This document shows, one piece after another, positions 50,638-59,810 of a DNA stretch of 64,000 bases. This DNA is from Tritrichomonas musculus. Taxonomy: Eukaryota > Parabasalia > Tritrichomonadida > Tritrichomonadidae. A program made the translations under genes and the position numbers. Numbering within the stretch: the stretch's first letter is position 1; each line of letters opens with the position of its first letter. The notes under the pieces were generated by a model. That model saw only the letters and a program-made list of their open reading frames with translations. It did no database searches and was not told where the DNA came from. The stretch spans positions 2,418,001-2,482,000 of the forward strand of contig JAPFFF010000008.1 of assembly GCA_039105265.1 (NCBI GenBank). Reading direction: 5' to 3'.

Positions 50638-51102
50638 ATGACAGATAACAAACAACAATCAAAACTCGAAGGATATATAAATGATATCATCAAAGCATGT
50701 GAAGGCGACCCAACTCGGCTTCAGGTTGCAATTTCTAACTTTCAAGCTTTATGCGATGCAATGAAAGGCTATGAAAGGGCTCCTCGTTATTACAATGCAA
50801 TATTTGAAGAAGGTGACAATCAAGCTAATTTATTAACTATTAAAACAAAGCGAATTGATACAGACGCAAAACTCCCAATTATTAGCGAACTTGAAAAAAT
50901 TTATGGATGGAAACTCAAACATATAGAATTACAACAACTTGCAAAAGAAATATCTGATAAGTTGAAAATCAAAGTTAGTAGAGATACCAAAAGAAGCAAA
51001 ATTTTACTTCTTGAATGGTTTTCATCAAACTGGGAGACAATACGTCCAAAAATACTTGAATATAAGCTAGATAAGATGACATTTGAGTCAAAGAAAAAAT
51101 AG
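50638..51102 (+). CDS. Small conserved-looking protein of unknown function
   Basis: The product has 154 residues, soluble and mainly helical, with no signal peptide or membrane segment. It contains ITELEKIYGWKL-like text (residues ~83-95) and ends basic (TFESKKK). Codon use and a clean ATG with a candidate initiator support a real gene. No family is recognised. Confidence 0.7.
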   Translation: MTDNKQQSKLEGYINDIIKACEGDPTRLQVAISNFQALCDAMKGYERAPRYYNAIFEEGDNQANLLTIKTKRIDTDAKLPIISELEKIYGWKLKHIELQQLAKEISDKLKIKVSRDTKRSKILLLEWFSSNWETIRPKILEYKLDKMTFESKKK

Positions 51103-51565
51103 ATATTTATCACCTCTGTTTTTTTTTTCCATTTCGAGTTATAAGAAAAAAGAAAGAATTGTTATTTCCTTCTCGTTAGTAATAAATATCATATATATGT
51201 ATATGCAAACGGGAATAATTTTCTATACTTTTATTCAATTTTATGTTCTTTGAGCATTATGCAAATACAATCTCTCCTTTTTTGCATTAGATTAGTGTAC
51301 ACCTATCCAATTTTAGGTTTATTTTTTTTTTTTTTTTTTTTAAAACAGGAATATACATTTTAATATTTTATATTTTAGTATGCGAACAGCAAAAAAAAAC
51401 AAGCCTTTAAGTAAATAAATAAGTAAAATGCATACGACTTTCATTAATTTTTTTTTTTTTTAAATATAAATTAAATGCATATAATATTATAATTATCAGT
51501 ATTTGAGTTTTTCGAGGATATTTTCTTTACATAAATCAATAAATATAATATAATCATAACCTGAT
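51103..51565. other. Intergenic between convergent genes, with homopolymer T-runs
   Basis: This is 463 bp containing long T-runs near 51120, 51322 and 51450. Nothing else is recognised. Confidence 0.6.
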
Positions 51566-52381
51566 TTATTTGAGCGAATCAACAACCATCATAGCAACAG
51601 TTTTCTTCATATTATCTTGGATGTTTTCTCCTTGTTCAGTTCCTTTATAGTAGGCCCAAAGACTTAACAATAATTTATATTGTATATAAGTTGTAAATCC
51701 TAAAGAGGCAGTGATTATTGTTGAAAAGACACCAAGAAAAGCATGTCCAGACATAAATAAACTAATTGTAGTAATTAAACCACAACTTCCACTGCTATCT
51801 AACCCAAGTGTCAACATCCCTTCAAAAAATGTTGTAATACCTAAAGCAGCAAACATTTTCATGTAACTAAGCGTTGAAGGTGAATCTGATTTTAACACTC
51901 GGTATATGGCCATAGCATCCAAATCGAGAGCTAATGGAACAACAATGAATAAATATAGCGATGAAAGGGCAATTTTTGAACCAGGACTTTCAGTTGAATT
52001 ACCTGCATGAAGAAGACTAAGGCATCCTATCCAATTCAAACCAAATGCTAATGCCATTAGACACCAAGAATAAAGTCCTTCAGAAACAAATTTTCTGAGC
52101 TGTTCTGGAACATCCTCAATATCATAATGAACCATTGGATGAAATTTTGGCCAATTTGGAGGCGGTTCAAGAGTACCTGTTTGTTGAGCATTATTAAGAA
52201 TCGATTCTTGTGAATTGATTTGAGATTCAAGAATATTTAATCTTTGCTCATATGCACGGATATCATCATCGTCTTCGGGATCTGCTCCAATTGTTGGAGA
52301 TGTTCTAGGCGCTTTTGATGTTGAGTCTTTATCTGTTTGCTCAAAAGGAGAATAACTTTCAAGAGGATTTGTATCTTCCAT
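51566..52381 (-). CDS. SCAMP (secretory carrier membrane protein)
   Basis: The protein has 271 residues. A cytosolic N-terminus contains a heptad-rich stretch (YEQRLNILESQINSQESIL). The sequence PPNWPKFHPMVHYDIEDVPEQL precedes the first membrane helix, as in SCAMPs. Four hydrophobic helices follow (about 108-130, 138-160, 172-195 and 205-232) and a short cytosolic tail ends the protein. SCAMPs cycle through the post-Golgi and endosomal system in vesicle trafficking. NPF repeats, present in some animal members, are not seen. Confidence 0.85.
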   Translation of the reverse strand: MEDTNPLESYSPFEQTDKDSTSKAPRTSPTIGADPEDDDDIRAYEQRLNILESQINSQESILNNAQQTGTLEPPPNWPKFHPMVHYDIEDVPEQLRKFVSEGLYSWCLMALAFGLNWIGCLSLLHAGNSTESPGSKIALSSLYLFIVVPLALDLDAMAIYRVLKSDSPSTLSYMKMFAALGITTFFEGMLTLGLDSSGSCGLITTISLFMSGHAFLGVFSTIITASLGFTTYIQYKLLLSLWAYYKGTEQGENIQDNMKKTVAMMVVDSLK

Positions 52382-52591
52382 TTGACCTTATTATTTCTGA
52401 ATAAAAAATCTGCTTTTGGCTGAATGTACATAAAACATGATCGTTTAGTTTCGAATATTTTTTTGTTACTTATATAAACGAAAGATAATATTTTATTAAT
52501 TTGACTCATTAAAAATCGTATTTTTTTTCTATGACAAAAAATTTGTGTAAAAAATGTTCAAAAAAACTCAATTTTGAGAAGAAATATTTTA

Positions 52592-54463
52592 ATGAGTTAT
52601 CAACCTCAAACACCTCAAATACCACAACAGCAACCTCCACCTCAACCTCAATTTTTTCAAGTTCCTGAAACACAAAAATTAACAGAAAAAATCAAAAATT
52701 GGGATCCAAAAATAATTTCTCTTGATATAAACACTAACAAAAATAATGAAATGAAAAAAAAAGATATGATTGCTCCTAAATTTCATTATAATTCTGAAAA
52801 ATGTGATTTATCTCATAAGCCTTGCACTGATTTAAGTTTTCTACAGTCTTTAGAATTGTGCAAAAATTTAAATCCAACAACACCGATAACTCGCTCTAAA
52901 ACAGATAATAATGAACGAAAGACTAATTATCAAAAGTTTCAATCTGTCGATTACAAAGGCCCAGACAGATTTAAACAATTACAACAACAAATTTTTGCAC
53001 AAAAGATGCAACAACAAAAAGCACAACAGCAGCAACAACCACAACAGCAAAGTAACCAAGCATATTTACAACGGCTTGCAGCAAAAAAAGAAGAATTTAT
53101 GAAAGAACAGAAAGATTGTATGGTTTACTTAAAGAAAGTTTGTTCCGAAGCAATTGATACTTTCTGTAAAGAATCAAAGTTAACATGCAATCAGAAAGAA
53201 GAAGTTACAAACTCTCTTCAACAGTTTATATATCAGGAAATATGTAATATACTTTCTTTTAGTAATCAAAATTCTCGACAAAGGACCAATTATTATGTTC
53301 CGTCACAAGTTGTTAATACTCAACTAACAAGTTTTCCGAAATATTCTCAAAAAATGCTACATTTCGAAGATGTTATTTATTCAAAATACTGGGAAAAAGT
53401 ATTTTCAGTGAATAAAAATCCAGGGAGAATTCAAAGTGATATTAATATTGGAAGCGATACCAATACCATTAATACTGCTAATTCTGACAGTGGGTCTATC
53501 TACAACGAATCCTATATACCTAACCTCAACGAACATGATTCTGGCCAATTTTTAAAATTATTCCTTGATCGAGATTCTGTTCATCATCGATATGATGCTG
53601 AACAACTTGCAAAAGTTGTTGTAAATGCAAAGAGGAAAGCTATTACCCAAAATGGATCCTGGGAAAAATTACTTCAAGAATCATTTAAAGACAATTTTTT
53701 TGATAATTCTTTTCAATTTTTTGAGAGAACTCTTGCACTGTATTTAAAAAGTAAAGAAACAACTGTCCAACAAAAACCTCAAAACCAAATTCAAAATTCT
53801 CCTCAACCAGTTCAGCCAATTCACAATCCAATGATGCAAACAATGTCACCTCAACCAATCGGAATGCAAAATGCAGCTTCTCCACTTAATCCTCATATTG
53901 GGCCAAATAATCCGACAATGAATCAGAGAAATTATCTATCTCCCGTTTCACCAAACGTAACATCACCAATAGCCAATCAGGTTGGCATTAATGGGCCAGT
54001 TGCTCCAGCACCTTCTGTTCCTCCTCCTCAACCTCGAAGGACAAATACATCGGCATCTCAAATTTCATCACCACACTCAAAAATGTCAACTCAATTTAAA
54101 GAATTCTTTGCTCAATTGGAAAATGAAAAAAGAAAAGGCAGAAAAATAACTATTAAAGACGTTTTTCAAGCTCTCGAGATGAAATCTAGAATAGGACAAA
54201 CAGTTAAAACAAATCAAGACATTATTCATAATTTGAAATTATCTTTGTTCATAAGAGATGCTCGAAATCCAAATCACCCTCAGCAACCTCATCAGTCAGC
54301 ACCACATCAATCAATGTCACAACAACAACAACAACAGATGCAGCAACAGCAACAGCAACAAATGCAGCAGCAACAACAGATGCAGCAACAGCAACAAATT
54401 CAACAACAAATGCAGCAACAACAACTTCAACAACAAATGCAGCATTCAATGCAATTTCATTAA
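52592..54463 (+). CDS. Gln-rich protein of unknown function
   Basis: The product has about 623 residues from the first ATG. Six codons upstream a TTG opens the frame. The N-terminus is Pro/Gln-rich, and an internal Gln run lies near residues 140-160. Helical, more conserved-looking blocks occur at about 175-225 (CMVYLKKVCSEAIDTFCKES) and 320-395 (DAEQLAKVVVNAKRKAI). A Pro/Asn/Gln-rich linker follows. A helical motif near 510-560 (FKEFFAQLENEKRKGRKITI) precedes a C-terminal polyglutamine/QM tail of about 55 residues. This style suggests a transcription or chromatin cofactor, but no domain is recognised. Confidence 0.75.
   Translation: MSYQPQTPQIPQQQPPPQPQFFQVPETQKLTEKIKNWDPKIISLDINTNKNNEMKKKDMIAPKFHYNSEKCDLSHKPCTDLSFLQSLELCKNLNPTTPITRSKTDNNERKTNYQKFQSVDYKGPDRFKQLQQQIFAQKMQQQKAQQQQQPQQQSNQAYLQRLAAKKEEFMKEQKDCMVYLKKVCSEAIDTFCKESKLTCNQKEEVTNSLQQFIYQEICNILSFSNQNSRQRTNYYVPSQVVNTQLTSFPKYSQKMLHFEDVIYSKYWEKVFSVNKNPGRIQSDINIGSDTNTINTANSDSGSIYNESYIPNLNEHDSGQFLKLFLDRDSVHHRYDAEQLAKVVVNAKRKAITQNGSWEKLLQESFKDNFFDNSFQFFERTLALYLKSKETTVQQKPQNQIQNSPQPVQPIHNPMMQTMSPQPIGMQNAASPLNPHIGPNNPTMNQRNYLSPVSPNVTSPIANQVGINGPVAPAPSVPPPQPRRTNTSASQISSPHSKMSTQFKEFFAQLENEKRKGRKITIKDVFQALEMKSRIGQTVKTNQDIIHNLKLSLFIRDARNPNHPQQPHQSAPHQSMSQQQQQQMQQQQQQQMQQQQQMQQQQQIQQQMQQQQLQQQMQHSMQFH
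54302..54450 (+). repeat. CAA/CAG microsatellite coding for polyglutamine
   Basis: A run of CAA, CAG and occasional ATG codons encodes Q-rich text broken by Met, Ile and Leu at the C-terminus of the preceding gene. Such tracts often vary in length between strains. Confidence 0.85.
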
Positions 54464-54654
54464 TTTCCATGTTATTATTTATTTTCATGAAATAAATTTT
54501 TTTAAAACGTTTTAATTTATGTATAATTCATAATTTTTTTTATTTTTAAGCAAAAAGGCAGAAATATTAATAATATTAAAATTTTATAAAATAAAATCTA
54601 AAAATATAAAAGATTATTATTGAAAGGAAAAATATACTATTAATTATATATAAT

Positions 54655-56445
54655 TCATTGGGCGATTTGAAGAAATTCCCTTAAAGTAAATGAATGGACA
54701 TCGTTATCAATTTGATATCTTCTCATTACTGTCATTGCTTCATGCAATGTAATTTCGAAGCCAACTCCTTTGAAAAGCTGCATTAAATTATTTACATCCA
54801 TCTTTCCATGATCACTATATTCTGTAAATAATTCTTTTGGAGTTTTTCCAGTCTGTTTAATTGCAAATCTTAGTTTTTCGATGATTGAAACAAGATCTGC
54901 CTGAGGGAAATTATCTGGATCAGCTTCCATGTATGACATGGCATATTCTGTTGCTTCGAGTAATTGAAATCGAAGTCCGTTTATAGTAACGATTCTTCCA
55001 ATTTCTAAATCTGATGCCTTGAAATATTCGCCTGTTTCTGGATTCTTCATCTTTGTACGCTGGAGGAATTTTCCAGCAACAATTCCACTATTTCTTTGTG
55101 GAGGTTCATATATTTGGATCGTGTCATCACTGAGGTAAAATGTAATAATGAAACTTCTAGAAGCATCTACAGAGTTTCGCGTGATCATTTTAGCTTTGAA
55201 TCTTAATACATCATGCATTTTGGCCACTAATTTGGCTTCATCTTTTGGAGGAGGTTTAGGATGAAGAGATAAAACATTTCGAATTGTATCTTCTTCGCTT
55301 CCAATGAGAGATGGAGGTGGAATTTGAATTGATACTCTTGTTTTTTGTTGTTGCTGTTGTTGGGTTTGAATTGGCGCCATTTCCTGATCTGTATATCCGT
55401 AATTTTGTCTATACCATGTTCTAGTAAATTCATCACAATCATATATAAACATAGCGCGATTCAGAATATTAATCGTATTGCCGATTTTAAGATCAGGAGG
55501 TCTGTAATAATGATCAGCTGAAAGAAATCTTGGATCATTTTCAGAGAGAGCAAGAACTTCTTTGGGAATTTGTGATCTTCGGACAAATGATGGAAAATGA
55601 TATCGTCCGTCATTTTGAGTGAGATTTTCGTTTACTTCCATAGTATCATCTGCTAAAAAGTAGTTAATAGTAAATTTCCTAAGATCACCAAAAGGACGAT
55701 TTCTGTCGTCCCAATAAGCATAAAACCTTAAAACATGTCCATCATTGGCCAAAAATTGACGAAGTTTAAGCATCTCTGGCTTAGGAACTCCTCTATTTCT
55801 ATGCGTTTGCTCATATTCACGAAGATTTCGAGTTGAAATATAAGGATCATCTGGGACTGAATCAGTTTGCCCAAAAGGTCTATTCAATTTCGTTAAGAAA
55901 TCTCTTGTAAACTTGTCACAATCCGAAATGTAGAATGTTCTTCCATAAAGTGTAAATTCACCACCAACTTTGAAATCACCAACGTTGACATATGAATCAT
56001 CATCTTTCCTTGCTCTATGACGCCTTAAAAATGTCCCTTGTGGTATTCCTGAGTTTCTTTCACGTGGTTCAATGATTTGAATAGTATCATCTTCGAGAAA
56101 GAATAGGATGGTGACATGGCGAACACGATAGTTTTCTTCTTGGCTGCTGAAAATCGGTTCTTTAAAGTAACCATAAAAACGAAGAACTTGCGAACCAAAT
56201 GCTACCCAAGCAGGTACCGTTTCGCCAGTTCGAAAATCGCCACTACCCATGGATTGATTATACACCATTGTTGAAGAAATAGATTCTTGTGGAGGAGCTT
56301 GGCCTGGTAAAAGTTTGCCACCTATTCCAGGAGCATTTTGGTGAATTGATTGACCACCATTTTCAAATACAAGCGCTTGGCTCTTATGGAATTTAACTTG
56401 CGTAGGGTCTGGAAAAGTATATCCAGGAAGAAGAGGAAGAGTCAT
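54655..56445 (-). CDS. EFHC1/Rib72-like axonemal protein with three DM10 domains
   Basis: The protein has 596 residues. Three DM10 domains begin near residues 80 (VLRFYGYFKEP...ILFFLEDDTIQIIEPRERNSG), 235 (VLRFYAYWDDR...NYFLADDTMEVNE) and 412 (VLRFKAKMITR...FYLSDDTIQIYEPPQRNSG). Each ends with a ...I-x-D-C-D-x-F-T-R-x-x-type stretch or its equivalent. The C-terminus (about 540-596) resembles a degenerate EF-hand pair. In other flagellates this family (EFHC1/2, Rib72) lies inside doublet microtubules as inner proteins. Its presence shows the organism builds flagella. Confidence 0.95.
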   Translation of the reverse strand: MTLPLLPGYTFPDPTQVKFHKSQALVFENGGQSIHQNAPGIGGKLLPGQAPPQESISSTMVYNQSMGSGDFRTGETVPAWVAFGSQVLRFYGYFKEPIFSSQEENYRVRHVTILFFLEDDTIQIIEPRERNSGIPQGTFLRRHRARKDDDSYVNVGDFKVGGEFTLYGRTFYISDCDKFTRDFLTKLNRPFGQTDSVPDDPYISTRNLREYEQTHRNRGVPKPEMLKLRQFLANDGHVLRFYAYWDDRNRPFGDLRKFTINYFLADDTMEVNENLTQNDGRYHFPSFVRRSQIPKEVLALSENDPRFLSADHYYRPPDLKIGNTINILNRAMFIYDCDEFTRTWYRQNYGYTDQEMAPIQTQQQQQQKTRVSIQIPPPSLIGSEEDTIRNVLSLHPKPPPKDEAKLVAKMHDVLRFKAKMITRNSVDASRSFIITFYLSDDTIQIYEPPQRNSGIVAGKFLQRTKMKNPETGEYFKASDLEIGRIVTINGLRFQLLEATEYAMSYMEADPDNFPQADLVSIIEKLRFAIKQTGKTPKELFTEYSDHGKMDVNNLMQLFKGVGFEITLHEAMTVMRRYQIDNDVHSFTLREFLQIAQ

Positions 56446-56664
56446 GAAAAATTAGAAATGATTGTAATTATTGAAAAAACGTATTTTTTCCTTTAAAATT
56501 TCTTTCAGTTCACTTTATTTTCTGTGATTGTCATTTTTTTTACATAACAATTCATTGAATTTTAATGTATTAATATCACTTCAATTTGTAATCGTTATAC
56601 GATAATTTTATATTGAAATTAAAAACTCATTTTCGATTTTGGTTTTGTATAAAAATCATAATGA

Positions 56665-59307
56665 ATGAATGCTCCAACAAATTATACAGATCAAATAGAT
56701 TTTTCAACAGTTTTAGAAAGTTATATCTCTGAAAATGAAACGATTCGGTTTAATGCAGCCAATTATATTGAAAATTTAAGAAAAAAAAGTTTTATTGACT
56801 ACTTAAAGTGCTTATTCAATGTTATAAATAGCCAAGAGTCATCTGATATTTCCAAAAAAGTTGCTCTTGTTCTCTCAACAAAAACATTTGAATTAATTTC
56901 TCCACCTAATCAATTTATCTCAACCTTTCAATACATCGAAGAAATTACACCAGGATTAATACTTGCTTTTTTATACAAATCGATTTCGTTGTTTACATCA
57001 TTTCCTTTTTTATCAGGAAACTTGTTTTCTACAGTTGCAACCATAATTTGTGATTATAACGAAAACAATGATATAATTCAAAATCTTTGTAAAAATCTTA
57101 CCCAAACAACAGATTTAAATTTTGTTTATGGAGCGCTAACCGCTTTAAATGATTTGTGTTATCAACTAGAACTTTTACCAGCACAATATAACCCAATTCT
57201 TGAAATAATATTTCAGTATATTGATAATAATGACATTCCCGAAGATATTAAAATTCTCTCAATGAGCATCATTGAATACTTAATTTGCATAATCGATGAT
57301 GCTTTTAAAAACCAAACAATGACAACATCAATTTTAAAATCAATTGAAACATCAATATCAACAGCATCAACAAAAGCAATTTCTTATCGCTGCTTAGGAC
57401 AGATTATTAAACACCAATTTCCTACATTTACACTAATCGCTGAAAAGATACTACCAATTGCATCTTTTGATTTAAATGAAGCAAGCACTTCAATGAATGA
57501 AGATTTAATCAACTCAATTTGCTACATGATAACAAAACTAACATTAATGCAAAACGACAATAATGACATTAAAAGGAATCAAATTCTTACAAATACAATT
57601 TCATTATTTTTTCCAATATTATTTAATATATCTTGTAACAATTCACTTTATCCTGACTTACCTGAGGAATCCAACTGCAGCTCTTCTGCCCTCAATACCA
57701 TTTATCGCATTTTTGAAGTACTTCCAGATGAATCATTTGACTTAATTAGTGAATTTTCGGAAAAAAATCTTCTATTACCAAAAAACAATCCATCACTTCG
57801 CGAATTAAGTTGCACATTCGTGAGTTTTATTGTTAGTTTTTGCGATATAACCAAAATTCAGCAATTTATTTCACGTTTTTTTGATCAACAGAACTCACAC
57901 TGTCAAATCGAATCACTTTCGCCAATGTTTATTCAAATTATATCCCAACTTTTGGATGATCCTTTTCCACGTGTCAAAAACGCTGCCTTAAAATTACTTT
58001 TCAGTATTATATATCGCGATGAGTTAAAAAGCATAATTGACAATTCTTTTGTATTATATTTTATACCTAAAATGCTTGAAATAATTAACAATGAGCCATT
58101 AATTTCAGTTTCTGCCTGCCAAGACCTTGCTATTCTTCTAGATCTAACAAATATAAAAAGCGAAAATTCTGATTTAAATCTTCTTTCAATTTTATCAAAT
58201 TTAATGAACCATTCAAATAATTCAGATAATCTTTTTATTTTCTCACTTTTTGAATGCATTAATAAAATAATTGAAATGCTTGATTTAAATCAACTTCAAT
58301 CAGTAATTCCGATTCTTTTAGAAATAATTATTCGTTCTTTTTCAGATCCAACATTAAATTATAATGAAACAGAATTTTTATTCATGTTTAAAACAATATG
58401 TCAAAGTGTCAGACATAGGTCAAATCAAGGTCAATTTGACCAAGAAACATTATTTCTTCCATTTTTTGATCCACTTTTCCATCTTTTTTATGACAATTTT
58501 AAAAGTTCACTAAACAATGACTTATTGTATGCTCTATCGTACCTTGCCATCATGACCAGCAGCCACTTTGAAGAATACCTTCCGATCTATTTTGAGCTAC
58601 TTTGTTATTATGTGTCACTTTTTTATGAAACGCATGACAGTGACAAAATTATTGATTTTGTCACCTCGACTTCTTTTCTTAGTGAATTTTTTGACCTTTC
58701 TGCATTCGTTGACACCTTGTCCAACCTTTCAATGAGCTTAATGAAAGAGTGCGTTTCAGATACATTCAATGATTTGAATTCCTTCTCAAATCTATTGAAT
58801 CTTTTCTCACTTTTTGTTCACGATTATTTTTCTGAGGTCTCTGAAAAAGTTGTTCCTATAATTCAATTGACTTCACAAATAATTCTAAAGGCTGAAAATA
58901 TAGAAGATTCAGATATACAGTTCAAGTTCCTCATTGAAGCTTCCGTTCTTTTCACTAACGTCTTTGAAAAAGTCGTGAAAATCGATAAAAATGAAGCTAG
59001 AAACTTAATCGAAGCCGCTTTCACTTTGTCTAAGAACTTGATCAATTTAATTGACGTGTCTGAAATTGATGATGACGATGATAAAAATTATCTTGAAAAG
59101 ATTATCCAGTTTTTCAGTCAAGTTGCGAATATTGACGCAGAATCGTTTCAGAAGTTTCTCTTTTCAAATGAAAATTCAGTGAGATTCTTTTTTGAGTTAC
59201 TAAAAAATGAAAAGTTATTCAATACAACAAAAAATTTCCTTTTTACAATTAGGATTGACTTTGAAGATATTATTAAGGAAGTGAAACAAAAACAACAAGT
59301 CACATAG
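56665..59307 (+). CDS. Importin-beta-like nuclear transport receptor
   Basis: The product has 880 residues, close to the size of importin-beta 1. It is entirely helical with HEAT-like repeats. The N-terminus (DFSTVLESYISENETIRFNAANYIENLRKKSF) matches the importin-beta N-terminal region, in which L-x-x-x-x-S-x-D-x-x-x-R-x-x-A-E-x-x-L opens the Ran-binding part. An acidic DDDD stretch near 800 is present. It would ferry cargo through nuclear pores, released by RanGTP. Overall identity to known importins looks low, so another karyopherin is possible. The ATG at 56665 is the in-frame start; the ATG four bases earlier is in another frame. Confidence 0.78.
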   Translation: MNAPTNYTDQIDFSTVLESYISENETIRFNAANYIENLRKKSFIDYLKCLFNVINSQESSDISKKVALVLSTKTFELISPPNQFISTFQYIEEITPGLILAFLYKSISLFTSFPFLSGNLFSTVATIICDYNENNDIIQNLCKNLTQTTDLNFVYGALTALNDLCYQLELLPAQYNPILEIIFQYIDNNDIPEDIKILSMSIIEYLICIIDDAFKNQTMTTSILKSIETSISTASTKAISYRCLGQIIKHQFPTFTLIAEKILPIASFDLNEASTSMNEDLINSICYMITKLTLMQNDNNDIKRNQILTNTISLFFPILFNISCNNSLYPDLPEESNCSSSALNTIYRIFEVLPDESFDLISEFSEKNLLLPKNNPSLRELSCTFVSFIVSFCDITKIQQFISRFFDQQNSHCQIESLSPMFIQIISQLLDDPFPRVKNAALKLLFSIIYRDELKSIIDNSFVLYFIPKMLEIINNEPLISVSACQDLAILLDLTNIKSENSDLNLLSILSNLMNHSNNSDNLFIFSLFECINKIIEMLDLNQLQSVIPILLEIIIRSFSDPTLNYNETEFLFMFKTICQSVRHRSNQGQFDQETLFLPFFDPLFHLFYDNFKSSLNNDLLYALSYLAIMTSSHFEEYLPIYFELLCYYVSLFYETHDSDKIIDFVTSTSFLSEFFDLSAFVDTLSNLSMSLMKECVSDTFNDLNSFSNLLNLFSLFVHDYFSEVSEKVVPIIQLTSQIILKAENIEDSDIQFKFLIEASVLFTNVFEKVVKIDKNEARNLIEAAFTLSKNLINLIDVSEIDDDDDKNYLEKIIQFFSQVANIDAESFQKFLFSNENSVRFFFELLKNEKLFNTTKNFLFTIRIDFEDIIKEVKQKQQVT

Positions 59308-59810
59308 CTTTGTTATGTTAATAAAAAAAATTTTTTTATTAATATTGCCTATCATTTGATTGAAAATCATATTTGCTGTAAATAACTATTCATATTATTA
59401 ATATGAAACCAAATACATAAACACAAAAATAATTGATTTTGATCTTAAAATTGTTATTCATAATAAGTTATTGATTTTATTTAATCAACTGCAAAAATGT
59501 ATTTTCAAATTAAGAAAGCAACCTCAGACATCCTAATTTTGTTTAATGCAAACAACAACACAAATAATGCAAACAACAAACTACCAGTTATATTCAACGA
59601 ACTTGATTTACAGTGTCAACAACATGCAACTGTAAATATTATTTCTTGTTTCTCCCAATCACAAAAAGATTAACATTTATACCAATATTAATAGCCTCCT
59701 TCTTTATCTGCTTCAATTTATTAAATCGATTACATAACAGTTAATTCTAAAAAATATAAAACAAAAACTAAGAAGTTACTAATCTTTATATATATATATA
59801 TATTTATAAT
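59308..59810. other. Intergenic between convergent genes, A/T-rich
   Basis: This is 503 bp with short CAAACAACAA-type stretches (59545-59580) and a TATATATATA run near 59790. No gene or RNA is recognised. Confidence 0.6.

Noticed and set aside
54249-54488. Val/Ala-rich open frame antisense to the polyglutamine tract
   Set aside because: It is a by-product of the CAA/CAG repeat read on the other strand.
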